Source of the DNA: an uncultured Bacteroidia bacterium
GTDB taxonomy: Bacteria > Bacteroidota > Bacteroidia > Bacteroidales > UBA932
Reading direction: 5' to 3'
DNA: 64,000 nucleotides
NCBI GenBank assembly: GCA_902762435.1
Contig: CACWOH010000008.1
Span: 32,433 to 96,432, forward strand
Shown here: positions 52,521-61,768 of the stretch, piece after piece
Numbering within the stretch: the stretch's first letter is position 1
How the letters are laid out: each line of letters begins with the position of its first letter
Notes under the pieces: model-generated
The model's input: the letters and a program-made list of their open reading frames with translations, nothing else
Databases searched by the model: none
Told to the model about the DNA's origin: nothing
Program-made: the position numbers and the translations under genes

Positions 52521-53585
52521 ATGAAAAAGAACAATATGTCCAGGAGGTCCTTCGTCAAGGTATCCACCGCTTCCCTTGCAGCCCTGTCCATTCCGTCCCT
52601 CGTCGCCGCCGGCGCCGACGCGCCTGAAAGCCCCGTTTCCCCGGAATCTTCCGCCGCCCCGGCCGTCCCGCAACAGCAACAGCCCCAGGCCGCCGCGCCC
52701 GCCGTGCGCCCGGGCGATTCCGACGCCATCACGCGTGCGTTCTTCGACTCCCTGCTGGTGGAGACGCGCTACATGGATGCAGAAAAGCCCTCGACGAAGT
52801 TCGAGCTTTTCGGCGAGACCTTCGAAACCCCCGTCATGACCGCCGCGCTGTCACACCTGCGCGTCCCGGGCGGCAGCGGACTGGTGGTCTATGCGCAGGC
52901 CGCCGCCGCAGCGGGCGCCGTCCACTGGATGGGCATGGGAGAGGACCGCGACCTGGAAGAGGTCGTGGCCACCGGCGCCCGGACCATCAAGGTCATCAAG
53001 CCGCACGAGGACAACGCCGAAGTCTTCCGGCGCATCCGCCACGCCGTGGGCGCGGGCTGCTTCGCCGTCGGCATGGACATCGACCACGCCTTCAACGGCA
53101 CCGGGGGCTACGACAACGTGTACGGCCTCCCGATGAAGCCCAAGAGCACGGCGGAGATGCGCTCCTTCGTGCAGGCCGCCGGCATCCCCTTCATCGTCAA
53201 GGGCGTGCTGAGCCCCTCCGACGCGAAGAAATGCCTGGAGGCGGGCGTGGCGGGCATCGTCCTTTCCCACCACGGCGGACGGGTGGCCTATTCCATCCCG
53301 CCGCTGCTCGCGCTGGAACGGATCGCCGATGTCGTGAAGGGCCGGATGAAGATCTTCATCGACTGCGGCGTCGTCAGCGGAATGGATGCCTACAAGTGCC
53401 TGGCGCTGGGCGCCGACGCCGTCTCCGTCGGGCGGCACCTGATGCCGCTCCTGCGCGACGGCGCGGACGCGACCGCCGCACGCATCAAGGCGATGACGGC
53501 CGAACTTGCGGGCGTGATGGCCGCCACGGGCGTCACCAGCCTGAAAAAGATGGACCCGACGGTCATCCACCGGATGGCCTTTTGA
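52521..53585 (+). CDS. Exported FMN-dependent alpha-hydroxy-acid oxidase family protein
   Basis: A 354-residue flavoprotein with a twin-arginine signal (MSRRSFVKVSTASLAALSIP) and a Pro/Gln/Ala-rich linker (about 30-70). The TIM barrel has PVMTAALSHLRVPGG, FIVKGVLSPSDAKKCLEAG (conserved Lys for FMN), GIVLSHHGGRVAYS (catalytic His-Gly-Gly-Arg; usual form is SNHGGR, here His replaces Asn) and FIDCGVVSGMDAYKCLALGA. The family oxidises lactate, glycolate or related 2-hydroxy acids. Tat export implies folding with cofactor before transport. It is divergent from the GH2 gene and followed by two nucleoside-hydrolase-like genes. Confidence 0.85.
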   Translation: MKKNNMSRRSFVKVSTASLAALSIPSLVAAGADAPESPVSPESSAAPAVPQQQQPQAAAPAVRPGDSDAITRAFFDSLLVETRYMDAEKPSTKFELFGETFETPVMTAALSHLRVPGGSGLVVYAQAAAAAGAVHWMGMGEDRDLEEVVATGARTIKVIKPHEDNAEVFRRIRHAVGAGCFAVGMDIDHAFNGTGGYDNVYGLPMKPKSTAEMRSFVQAAGIPFIVKGVLSPSDAKKCLEAGVAGIVLSHHGGRVAYSIPPLLALERIADVVKGRMKIFIDCGVVSGMDAYKCLALGADAVSVGRHLMPLLRDGADATAARIKAMTAELAGVMAATGVTSLKKMDPTVIHRMAF

Positions 53586-53595
53586 TAAAAAAACG

Positions 53596-53603
53596 TATCT
53601 TCG
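53596..53603 (+). promoter_or_regulatory. -7-like promoter element (TATCTTCG)
   Basis: One mismatch from TAnnTTTG, eight bases before the ATG of the first nucleoside-hydrolase-like gene, in a 26-base gap. Confidence 0.35.
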
Positions 53604-53611
53604 TGACCATT

Positions 53612-54973
53612 ATGAAAAAATTGCTATTCGTACTCGCGCTCTGCGCCGCCTTCTCCGGGGTCCGGGCCCAGGAGAAGCTTACCGACCAGGAACTGGTCAA
53701 CGTCATCTATGCGATGGGCCAGATGTATCCTGACGGTTTCACCATCGACCTGAACACCCTCAGGCAGCCCGCCGAAGGAATCATGGTCTCCTACAAGGAG
53801 ACGCAGAACAGCTTCGACCGCAAGAGCCTGCCGGCCGTGATCAGGCACGCCCGCGCCCACGAGAACCTGGTCGGCGGCTGGTACAACCCCGAAAACGGAA
53901 AGTATTATTTCGACAGCACCCGCTCCTTCCCGGAGGACAGCCTGGCCGCCGCCGTGGCCTTCGCCCGCGCCAATGGCCAGAACACGGTCTACGTGGCCTC
54001 CAAGGGCATCAATATCTGGACGAACTACGAGCAGAAGGACATCCGCGTGATCCTCGACTGCGACATGGGCTCCTCCACCGACGACCTCTTCGCCCTGATG
54101 ATGCTGTACCGCTACATGGACATGAAGCGCTGCAACCTCATCGGCGTGATCGTGGACCGCATGGGCAAGGCGAACGCGGACATCGTGGACGTGCTCAACA
54201 ACTTCTACGGCTATCCCGACATCCCCATCGGCCTGGAAACCCAGGGCATCCCCAACCCGCACGTCTTCATCAATTACCACAATCTCCCGTACGCGCGCAA
54301 CGTGGACGCCGTTCCGATGTTCAAGCGCAGCGTGGGTGACAACGGCTCCTACATGGAGAGCTACAAACTCTACCGCAAGCTGCTCGCCGAGTCTCCCGAC
54401 AAGTCCGTGACCATCGCCTCCATCGGCTTCGTCACCTCCCTGTCCCGCCTGCTGCAGTCCGGTCCGGACGAGTATTCCCCGCTGGACGGCGTCGAGCTGG
54501 TCCGCCGCAAGGTGAAGGAGATCTACGCCATGGGCGGCGTGTTCGGTGACGCGGTGGAACCCGACTACAACTTCAAGGCGGCCATCGACTTCTCCCTGAA
54601 GTTCTTCGAACTCCTGCCGAAGGAAATCGACATCGTCTTCTCGCCGGGCGAGGTGGGCGACCCGCTGGACTACCGTCCGGAAACCGTCATCTCCGACATG
54701 GACTGGACGGACCTGCACCCCATCAAATGGACCTACCAGTACCTCAACTGCGACACCGGCCAGAAGATGTGGGACCCGCAGGCGGTCATCAACGCCGTGG
54801 AGGGTGATTCCCTCTACAAGCTCTCTCCGCGCGGCTGGGTGACCCTGACGCCCAACGGCGAGACGCTCTTCAAGGAGGATCCGAAGGGCAACGCCCGCTA
54901 CCAGTACCCCGGCGATCCGGTCTGGTGCGACCTCGTCCTCAAATACATCCGCTTAATGTCCATCCAGCATTAA
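53612..54973 (+). CDS. Secreted nucleoside-hydrolase-like protein 1
   Basis: A 453-residue protein with signal peptide (MKKLLFVLALCAAFSGVRAQ). Residues ~145-453 are an inosine/uridine nucleoside hydrolase fold: RVILDCDMGSSTDDLFALMM is a variant of the DxDxGNDxDD Ca2+ site, with Ser-Ser in place of Asn-Asp; KSVTIASIGFVTSLSRLLQS and EIYAMGGVFGD follow the family order. The N-terminal ~120 residues are extra: GFTIDLNTLRQPAEGIMVSY, RKSLPAVIRHARAHENLVGG and GKYYFDSTRSFPEDSLAAAV, which remind me of small domains in phage/mobile-element proteins. Its stop overlaps the next start by one base. Confidence 0.75.
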   Translation: MKKLLFVLALCAAFSGVRAQEKLTDQELVNVIYAMGQMYPDGFTIDLNTLRQPAEGIMVSYKETQNSFDRKSLPAVIRHARAHENLVGGWYNPENGKYYFDSTRSFPEDSLAAAVAFARANGQNTVYVASKGINIWTNYEQKDIRVILDCDMGSSTDDLFALMMLYRYMDMKRCNLIGVIVDRMGKANADIVDVLNNFYGYPDIPIGLETQGIPNPHVFINYHNLPYARNVDAVPMFKRSVGDNGSYMESYKLYRKLLAESPDKSVTIASIGFVTSLSRLLQSGPDEYSPLDGVELVRRKVKEIYAMGGVFGDAVEPDYNFKAAIDFSLKFFELLPKEIDIVFSPGEVGDPLDYRPETVISDMDWTDLHPIKWTYQYLNCDTGQKMWDPQAVINAVEGDSLYKLSPRGWVTLTPNGETLFKEDPKGNARYQYPGDPVWCDLVLKYIRLMSIQH

Positions 54974-56340
54974 TGAAACGAGTCCTACTGACCATTGCGG
55001 CGGCGCTGACGCTGACGGCCCCGGCGTTCAGCCAGCAGACGGTGTCCGACAAGGACCTCGCGACCGCCCTCTGGGTGATCGGGCAGACCATGCCCGAAGG
55101 CTTCACCCTGGACCTCGACACGATGAGCTACCCGAAGGAAGGCCTGATGGTATCCTACAAGGCCACGCAGGACCACTTCGACCGCAAGAGCCTGCCGGCC
55201 GTGATCAAGCACGCGCACGCCCACGAAAACATCATCGGCGGCTGGCGCGATCCCGGCACCGGGCGCTACTACTTCGACAGCACCCGCTCCTTCCCCGAGG
55301 ACAGCCTCGCCGCCGCCCTCGCCTTCGCCCGCGAGAACGGGCAGCACGCCGTGTATGTGGCCTCCACGGGCATCGACGTCAAGTCCAACTACGAGCAGGA
55401 GGACATCCGCGTGATCCTCGACTGCGACATGGGCTCCTCTACCGACGACCTCTTCGCCCTGATGATGCTGTACCGCTACATGGACATGAAGCGCTGCACA
55501 CTGCTGGGCGTGATCGTGGACCGCATGGACCGCGCCAACGCGGATGCCGTGGACGTGATGAACAACTACTACGGCTATCCCGACATCCCCATCGGCCTGG
55601 AGAAGGCCGGCGTCAAGGATCCGCACGTGTACATCCCCTACCACAACATGGCCTATGCGCGCGACGTGGACGGCAACGTCCTGTTCAAGCGCAGCATCGG
55701 CGACAAGGGCGAGTACATGGACGGCTACAAGCTCTACCGCAAGCTCCTGGCCGCGCAGCCCGACAAGTCCGTGACCATCGCCTCCATCGGCTTCGTCACC
55801 TGCCTGTCCCGCCTGCTGCAGTCCGGCCCGGACGAGTATTCCCCGCTCAGCGGCGCGGAGCTCGTCGGCCGCAAGGTCAAGAACATCTACTGCATGGGCG
55901 GCGTGTTCGGCGACTCCTTCGAGCACGACTACAACTTCACCGCGGCCATCGATTTCTCGCTGAAGTTCTTCGAGCTCCTGCCCAAGGACATCGACATCGT
56001 ATTCTCTCCCGGCGAGGTCGGCGACCCGCTGTACTACAGCGCCGCACAGATCATCGAGGACATGGACTGGACCGACGCGCACCCCATCAAGTGGATCTAC
56101 GAGTACCTCACCGAGGACAAGTTCCAGAAAATGTGGGACCCGCTCGCCGTCATCAACGCCGTCGAGGGCGACGACATTTTCTACAAGCTCTCCCCGCGCG
56201 GCTTCGTGACCCTCACCCCCACGGGCGAGACCCTCTTCAAAGAGGACCCGGAAGGCAACGCCCGCTACCAGTTCCCCGGCGACAAGGGCTGGTCGGACTA
56301 TGTCCTGAAGTACATCCGGCTGTTTTCCATCCAGCACTAA
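54973..56340 (+). CDS. Secreted nucleoside-hydrolase-like protein 2
   Basis: A 455-residue tandem paralogue of the preceding gene, similar throughout, with its own signal peptide (MKRVLLTIAAALTLTAPAFS). It keeps the same variant metal motif (VILDCDMGSSTDDLFALMML), the same N-terminal extra domain (GKYYFDSTRSFPEDSLAAAL) and identical blocks such as KSVTIASIGFVT. ATG 54973 overlaps the previous TAA. The retained Asp residues suggest metal binding, so nucleoside or N-ribosyl cleavage outside the cytoplasm is plausible. A GH43 gene follows by 13 bases. Confidence 0.75.
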   Translation: MKRVLLTIAAALTLTAPAFSQQTVSDKDLATALWVIGQTMPEGFTLDLDTMSYPKEGLMVSYKATQDHFDRKSLPAVIKHAHAHENIIGGWRDPGTGRYYFDSTRSFPEDSLAAALAFARENGQHAVYVASTGIDVKSNYEQEDIRVILDCDMGSSTDDLFALMMLYRYMDMKRCTLLGVIVDRMDRANADAVDVMNNYYGYPDIPIGLEKAGVKDPHVYIPYHNMAYARDVDGNVLFKRSIGDKGEYMDGYKLYRKLLAAQPDKSVTIASIGFVTCLSRLLQSGPDEYSPLSGAELVGRKVKNIYCMGGVFGDSFEHDYNFTAAIDFSLKFFELLPKDIDIVFSPGEVGDPLYYSAAQIIEDMDWTDAHPIKWIYEYLTEDKFQKMWDPLAVINAVEGDDIFYKLSPRGFVTLTPTGETLFKEDPEGNARYQFPGDKGWSDYVLKYIRLFSIQH

Positions 56341-56353
56341 TGAACCCTGCCAT

Positions 56354-57691
56354 ATGAAAAGGATCTTCCTGATACTGGCCACCCTGGCCGCCCTCGCCGG
56401 CTGCGCGCCGAAGGCCGCACCGCTCAAGACCTGCATTTTCCCGGGCGACTACCCGGATCCTTCCATCCTCCGCGACGGCAAGGATTTCTATATGACGCAC
56501 TCGTCGTTCACCTACTTCCCCGCCCTGCTGGTCTGGCATTCCACCGACCTGCTGCACTGGGAGCCCGTCGCGCGTGCCGTCGAGGAAGGCGACTACTCCA
56601 TCTACGCCCCCGACCTGTGCAAGGTGAACGGCAAGTTCTACATCTATTATCCCACCAGCCGCGGCGAGAACTACGTGGTCACGGCGGACCGTCCGGAAGG
56701 CCCCTGGAGCAAGCCGGTCAAGCTGGACGTGGGCGGCATCGACCCGGGCCACGTCGTAGCGGAAGACGGGCAGCGCTACCTGTACACCAACAACGGCTTC
56801 GTCACGCCCCTGACCGCGGACGGCCTGGCCGGTGCGGGCCGCCCCCGGAAAGTCTATGACGGCTGGCAGTATCCCGCCGAGTGGGAGACCGAGGGGATGT
56901 GGCTCGAGTCGCCCAAGCTCTTCCGGCGCGGCGAATGGTTCTATCTCGTGAGCGCGGAAGGCGGCACCGCCGGCCCCGTGACGAGCCACATGGTCGTGGT
57001 GGCGCGCAGCAAGTCCGCCCTCGGCCCGTGGGAAAACAGCCCGCACAACCCGATGGTTCACACCTACTCGGGCGACGAGGCCTGGTGGTCCAAGGGCCAC
57101 GGCACGCTGGTGGACGACGCCGACGGCAACTGGTACGTCGTCTATCACGCCTACCGCAACGGCTTCCACACCCTCGGGCGCAGCACCATCATCGAGAGCG
57201 TGGAGTGGACGCAGGACGGCTGGCCCGTCCTGACGGAAAAGGACGGCGCCAAATGGGAGCAGCGCGGCCTGCAGGGCGACTACGCCTACCTGCGCGACTA
57301 CGGCAATCCCCTGCTGTGGGCGCGCTGGCAGCCCGGTTTCGAGGGCGGCACGCTGATGACCACGACGGCCGTGGACGAGTCGTACGAGATCACGGCGGAG
57401 TTCTCCGTGCCGGAAGGCGCGAAGGCCGGCCTGTACCTCTTCTACAACGAGAAGGCTTATTACGGACGGACGGGCGACGCTCCGCGTCTGAAAATCCGCA
57501 TCCGCAACGAACGCAACCAGGCCAGCATCTGGACGCAGTCCGACGACGGGGAATGGGTGCAGGATCCGGAAGGCGCCCGGGACGTTTCCGGCTACCACCA
57601 CAACAACTACCAGGGCTTCTTCGCCCTGCGGCCCGCCTACCTGCTGTGCGGCGGGGCGGAACTGATCTCGTTTGATTACAAGGTTTTATAA
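56354..57691 (+). CDS. GH43 beta-xylosidase/arabinofuranosidase, lipoprotein
   Basis: A 445-residue lipoprotein (MKRIFLILATLAALAGC). Five-bladed GH43 propeller with the catalytic triad visible: base Asp in FPGDYPDPSILRDG (about 33), pKa-modulating Asp in GGIDPGHVV, acid Glu in EGMWLESPKLF. A beta-sandwich (about 315-445) follows, as in GH43 xylosidases. It probably removes xylose or arabinose from hemicellulose side chains at the membrane. It ends the oxidase/nucleoside hydrolase gene string and is followed by a terminator. Confidence 0.9.
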   Translation: MKRIFLILATLAALAGCAPKAAPLKTCIFPGDYPDPSILRDGKDFYMTHSSFTYFPALLVWHSTDLLHWEPVARAVEEGDYSIYAPDLCKVNGKFYIYYPTSRGENYVVTADRPEGPWSKPVKLDVGGIDPGHVVAEDGQRYLYTNNGFVTPLTADGLAGAGRPRKVYDGWQYPAEWETEGMWLESPKLFRRGEWFYLVSAEGGTAGPVTSHMVVVARSKSALGPWENSPHNPMVHTYSGDEAWWSKGHGTLVDDADGNWYVVYHAYRNGFHTLGRSTIIESVEWTQDGWPVLTEKDGAKWEQRGLQGDYAYLRDYGNPLLWARWQPGFEGGTLMTTTAVDESYEITAEFSVPEGAKAGLYLFYNEKAYYGRTGDAPRLKIRIRNERNQASIWTQSDDGEWVQDPEGARDVSGYHHNNYQGFFALRPAYLLCGGAELISFDYKVL

Positions 57692-57785
57692 TCGGCGCCA
57701 GATCATTCCCGACGTTTTGGCACGGTGCTTGCAAATCAATGAATCGAAATTGATTTTCATTGGTTAATGATTTTGGTTAGATTGA

Positions 57786-57818
57786 GAAAAGGCTGCGATG
57801 TGAATCGCGGCCTTTTTC
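57786..57818 (+). terminator. Terminator downstream of GH43
   Basis: AAAAGGC-GCGAT pairs with ATCGC-GGCCTTTTT. It lies 95 bases after the GH43 stop; the remainder of the gap to 57916 holds only AT-rich sequence with TACCTTGC (a poor -7 box) near 57883. Confidence 0.7.
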
Positions 57819-57916
57819 GTTTCCCGCCCACTTGTCACAAAAATAATCATTCCGGGTGTATATCCAATCATTTTTTTTCTTACCTTGCATACCGGTTACG
57901 ATTAGTTGGTAGTCCC

Positions 57917-58954
57917 ATGTACCATTTCGAAAGCGATTATCTGGAAGGATGCTGCCCGCAGATCCTCGACGCGCTCCGGGAGACAAACCTGGAACAGACG
58001 CTGGGTTACGGGGAGGATCCGCATTGCAGCAAGGCGGCGGACATGATCCGCTACGTCTTCGGCTGCCCGGACGCCGAGGTCCATTTCCTCGTGGGCGGGA
58101 CGCAGACCAACGCCACCGTGATCGCTTCCCTGCTGCGGCCGCACCAAGGCGTGCTCTGCGCGGAGAGCGGCCACATCAACATCCATGAGACCGGCGCCGT
58201 GGAGCACGGCGGGCACAAGGTGCTCGCCCTCCCCTCCCGGGACGGCAAGATCAGCGCGGCGCAGGTGCGTGCGGCGCTGGAGGCGCACCAAAGCGACTTC
58301 AGCCGCGAGCACATGGTCCAGCCCGGGATGGTCTACATCTCTTTCCCGACAGAACTGGGGACCCTCTACACGAAAGAGGAGTTGGAGGACCTTCATCAGG
58401 TCTGCTCCGAATGGGAGATTCCCCTGTTCATCGACGGCGCCCGCCTCGGCTATGGTCTGGAGGCCTCCGGCTGCAGGCTGCTCCCGAAGGACATCGCGCG
58501 CCTGTCGGACGTCTTCTACGTCGGCGGCACCAAGCAGGGTGCGCTGTTCGGCGAAGCCGTCGTCTTCACCCGTCCCCGCCTCGCGGAGGACTTCCGCTAC
58601 TGCATCAAGCAGAACGGCGGCATGCTCGCCAAGGGCCGCCTGCTGGGCATCCAGTTTGAGGTCCTGATGAACGGCGGGCTCTATTTCCAGCTGGCACGCC
58701 GGGCCAACCGCCTGGCGGACCGCATCCGCGCCGCCTTCCTGCGCAAGGGCATTCCCTTCCTTGTAGAGAACACCACCAACCAGATTTTCCCCATCCTTGA
58801 AATCGGCGCCATCGACCGTCTGACGGGGTCGTTCGGCGTCGAGCGATGGCAGCCGGTGGACGAAACGCGCACCGCCGTGCGTTTCTGCACGGGCTGGGCC
58901 ACCACCGAGAGCGCCGTAGCGGCGCTTGAGGCCTACATCGAAGCGAATTTATAA
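57917..58954 (+). CDS. ltaE: Low-specificity L-threonine aldolase
   Basis: A 345-residue PLP enzyme of the beta-eliminating lyase/threonine aldolase group. It splits L-threonine or allo-threonine to glycine and acetaldehyde. HFLVGGTQTNATVIASLL forms the phosphate loop, IPLFIDGARLGYGLEASG supplies the Asp for the pyridine ring, and YVGGTKQGALFGEAVV carries the PLP Lys (about 205). ATG 57917 was chosen as the family starts with the FxSDYLEG-type segment (HFESDYLEG). The gene ends 19 bases before the trpB start chosen here. Confidence 0.9.
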   Translation: MYHFESDYLEGCCPQILDALRETNLEQTLGYGEDPHCSKAADMIRYVFGCPDAEVHFLVGGTQTNATVIASLLRPHQGVLCAESGHINIHETGAVEHGGHKVLALPSRDGKISAAQVRAALEAHQSDFSREHMVQPGMVYISFPTELGTLYTKEELEDLHQVCSEWEIPLFIDGARLGYGLEASGCRLLPKDIARLSDVFYVGGTKQGALFGEAVVFTRPRLAEDFRYCIKQNGGMLAKGRLLGIQFEVLMNGGLYFQLARRANRLADRIRAAFLRKGIPFLVENTTNQIFPILEIGAIDRLTGSFGVERWQPVDETRTAVRFCTGWATTESAVAALEAYIEANL

Positions 58955-58973
58955 CATGAACAATCAGAATATT

Positions 58974-60287
58974 ATGAAACAGAAAAGATACATCCTCCCG
59001 GAATCCGAGATTCCCACCCAATGGTATAACATCCAGGCCGACATGGTCAACAAGCCGCAGCCGATGATCCATCCCGGCACCAAGCAGCCCATCAAGGCCG
59101 AAGACCTCTATCCCCTCTTTGCCGAGGAATGCGCCCGGCAGGAGGTCAACCAGACCGACCGCTGGATCGACATCCCCGAGGATGTCCGCGAGAAATACGC
59201 CTACTACCGCTGTACGCCGCTGGTGCGCGCCTACGGCCTCGAGGAGGCGCTCGGCACCCCGGCGCACATCTATTTCAAGAACGAAAGCGTCAACCCGCTC
59301 GGCTCCCACAAGCTCAACTCCGCCATCCCGCAGGCCTACTACTGCAAGCAGCAGGGCGTGACCAACGTGACCACGGAGACCGGCGCAGGCCAATGGGGCG
59401 CCGCCCTCTCCTACGCCGCGAAACTGTACGGGCTCGACTGCGCCGTCTATCAGGTCAAGATCAGCTATGAGCAGAAACCCTACCGCCGCAGCATCATGCA
59501 TGTGTTCGATGCCCTCGTGACCCCGTCGCCGTCGATGTCCACCCGCGCCGGCAAGGACATCCTGACCCGTGACCCGAACCACCAGGGTTCGCTCGGCACC
59601 GCCATTTCCGAGGCGGTCGAGCTTGCCATGACCACGCCGAACTGCAAATACCTGCTGGGCTCCGTACTCAGCCACGTGTGCCTGCACCAGACCGTCATCG
59701 GCCTGGAGGCCGAGAAGCAGATGGCCATGGCCGGCGAGTATCCGGACATCGTGATCGGATGTTTCGGCGGCGGCTCCAACTTCAGCGGCATCTCCTTCCC
59801 GTTCCTGCGCCACAACCTGCTGGACGGAAAGAAGACGCGTTTCATCGCGGCCGAGCCGGCATCCTGCCCCAAGCTGACCAAGGGTGAGTTCAAGTACGAC
59901 TTCGGCGACGAGTCGGGCCTGACCCCGCTCATCCCGATGTTCTCGCTCGGCCACGATTTCCGTCCGGCCAACATCCACGCCGGCGGCCTGCGCTACCACG
60001 GCGCCGGCGCCATCGTCTCGCAGCTCCTCAAGGACGGCCTCATCGAGGCGACGGACATCCGCCAGCTGGACTCCTTCGCCGCAGGCGTGCTCTTCGCCCG
60101 GGCGGAAGGCATCATTCCGGCTCCCGAATCCTGCCACGCCATCGCCGCCGCGGTCAACGAGGCCAACAAGTGCAAGGAGAGCGGCGAGGAGAAGGTCATC
60201 CTCTTCAACCTCTCCGGCCACGGCCTCGTGGACATGAGCGCCTACGACCAGTTCCTCGCCGGCACCCTCGCCAACACGGGCGACTGA
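58974..60287 (+). CDS. trpB: Tryptophan synthase beta chain, TrpB2 type
   Basis: A 437-residue PLP enzyme of the TrpB2 branch. The long N-terminal extension (ILPESEIPTQWYNIQADMVN) separates TrpB2 from ordinary TrpB. NPLGSHKLNSAIPQAYY has the PLP Lys, TETGAGQWGAALSYAAKL follows, and CFGGGSNFSGISFPF binds the phosphate. It makes tryptophan from indole and serine; TrpB2 proteins often work without TrpA. No other trp gene is here. The start at 58974 (MKQKRYILPE) matches known homologues; an in-frame ATG at 58956 would add six residues. Confidence 0.92.
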   Translation: MKQKRYILPESEIPTQWYNIQADMVNKPQPMIHPGTKQPIKAEDLYPLFAEECARQEVNQTDRWIDIPEDVREKYAYYRCTPLVRAYGLEEALGTPAHIYFKNESVNPLGSHKLNSAIPQAYYCKQQGVTNVTTETGAGQWGAALSYAAKLYGLDCAVYQVKISYEQKPYRRSIMHVFDALVTPSPSMSTRAGKDILTRDPNHQGSLGTAISEAVELAMTTPNCKYLLGSVLSHVCLHQTVIGLEAEKQMAMAGEYPDIVIGCFGGGSNFSGISFPFLRHNLLDGKKTRFIAAEPASCPKLTKGEFKYDFGDESGLTPLIPMFSLGHDFRPANIHAGGLRYHGAGAIVSQLLKDGLIEATDIRQLDSFAAGVLFARAEGIIPAPESCHAIAAAVNEANKCKESGEEKVILFNLSGHGLVDMSAYDQFLAGTLANTGD

Positions 60288-60305
60288 TCGGTGTACTCGT
60301 TGTAT

Positions 60306-60342
60306 GAAAAAGCCCGCCGACGAATATCAGCGGGCATTTTTC
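60306..60342 (+). terminator. Terminator after trpB
   Basis: AAAAAGCCCGC pairs with GCGGGCATTTTT around a twelve-base loop, and can act in both directions between the convergent trpB and phosphofructokinase genes. Confidence 0.8.
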
Positions 60343-60354
60343 ATTTCGCGGCTC

Positions 60355-60378
60355 TGTCATCCTGAGCCTGCCGAAGGA
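60355..60378. repeat. REP-like relic (TGTCATCCTGAGC type)
   Basis: TGTCATCCTGAGCCTGCCGA followed by AGGA is the start of the widespread 'TGTCATCCTGAGC...GAAGGAT' intergenic repeat. It lies directly against the stop of the phosphofructokinase gene. Confidence 0.5.
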
Positions 60379-61601
60379 CTACCAGTTCAGGATCTTCTTG
60401 AAGTCGTAGGCCTCGGGATCGTCCACATACGCCTTGGCGGCCTCATAGTCGGCCGGGGTCACGTAATGGCAGATGTACTTGAAGTAGTTCTGGGCGATAC
60501 CGCCGTCGATCTCGACGCGGCGCGGCGGAATCTTGCCCTCCTCGTTCTGCAGGTCGTGCAGGTAGAGCGGCTTGGCATTGCCGAAGGCGTCCACATAAAC
60601 CATGCAGCCGGTCTCGCCCTTCTTGAAGAGCTCGAACACGCCCATCGCGAGTTCGGAGCAGTAGGTCAGGTCGTAGCCGATCGGATCCTGGCAGCGGACG
60701 TCGTAGCCGATCTCCACCGGACGGGTCTTGACCTTCAGCTTCGTCTTCTTCAGCTCCTTCTCCAGCAGCTCGTTGAAGAGGACGGCCTTGGAGATCTTGC
60801 CCAGTTCGGGATGGCCGTGCTCGTCGTAGGTCATATGCACGCCGGCGGCCTTGATGTCCTCGGCGTCCAGGTCGTGGAACACGCCTTCCGCCACCACCAC
60901 GGTACCGTAACCGATGCCGAGGATGGTGCGCTTGATGAGGGAGGACAGGGTGAGCTTGATGATCTTGTCGATGGTGATGTCCGTCTTGTTGAACATCTCC
61001 GGGATGATGGTCATCGGGGCGTGCGTAGCCTCGCCGATACCCAGGGCCAGGTGGCCGGCGCTGCGGCCCATCGCACTGATGAGCAGCCAGTTACCGGAGG
61101 TGCGGGCATCCTCATACACGGTGCGGGCGATGTGCGCTCCCTCGTCCTTGGCGGAGTTGAAGCCGAAGGTGGGGGCGTTGCCGGGCAGCGGGAGGTCGTT
61201 GTCGATGGTCTTGGGGACGTGGATGTTCGCGATGGGATACTTTTTGGCCTCGAGGAACTTCGCGATGCGGTTGGCGGTGGAAGCGGTGTCGTCGCCGCCG
61301 ACGGTCACGAGGAGCTTGATGTTGTTGTCGGTGAACAGGGAGAGGTTGAAGTTCTCCTCAAAATCCTTGTCCGTGGGCTTGAAACGGCTCATCTGGAGGT
61401 AGGAGCCGCCGCGGTTGAAGTAGGCGTCCGCCTTGAAGAAGTCGAGGTCTTCGGTGCGCGGGTTCTTGCTGAACAGGCCGCTGTAGCCGCCGTGAAGGCC
61501 GATGACACGATAACCGCCGCCAAGGAAAGTCTTGGCCACGGAGCACACGACGGTGTTCATACCCGGAGCCGGGCCGCCGCCGCAATGATGGAATCTTTCA
61601 T
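60379..61601 (-). CDS. PPi-dependent phosphofructokinase, 5' end disturbed
   Basis: Diphosphate-fructose-6-phosphate phosphotransferase. VTVGGDDTASTANRIA shows the GGDDT donor motif of PPi users, VPKTIDNDLPLPGNAPTFGF the catalytic Asp, SAMGRSAGHLALG and RCQDPIGYD follow. The frame is intact from Met at 61560. Upstream, in-frame sequence still encodes CGGGPAPG, the phosphate-binding loop before that Met, but has no start codon. The only suitable ATG (61601-61599, MKDSIIA...) is out of frame and stops after 14 codons. A loss of about 10 bases near 61584-61589 would explain this. Without the loop the enzyme would probably be inactive. Confidence 0.8.
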
Positions 61602-61768
61602 TGTGAAAATATACTAACTGTTTGGATTTCTTCGGAAAATCTTGCGAATTTACAAATTATCCGGTGGAAATGCAAACCAGGTCTGATGGGATTGTAAAGG
61701 GACGGGATCGATGCGTCCAGAGCACAAAGCTAAAATAATACAATTAAATAATTATATCTTAATAGTTG

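Noticed and set aside
42456-57691. Classical SusC/SusD polysaccharide utilisation locus
   Set aside because: No SusC- or SusD-like gene is present; the only complete TonB receptor (34.7 kb) has an STN domain and a DUF4249 partner.
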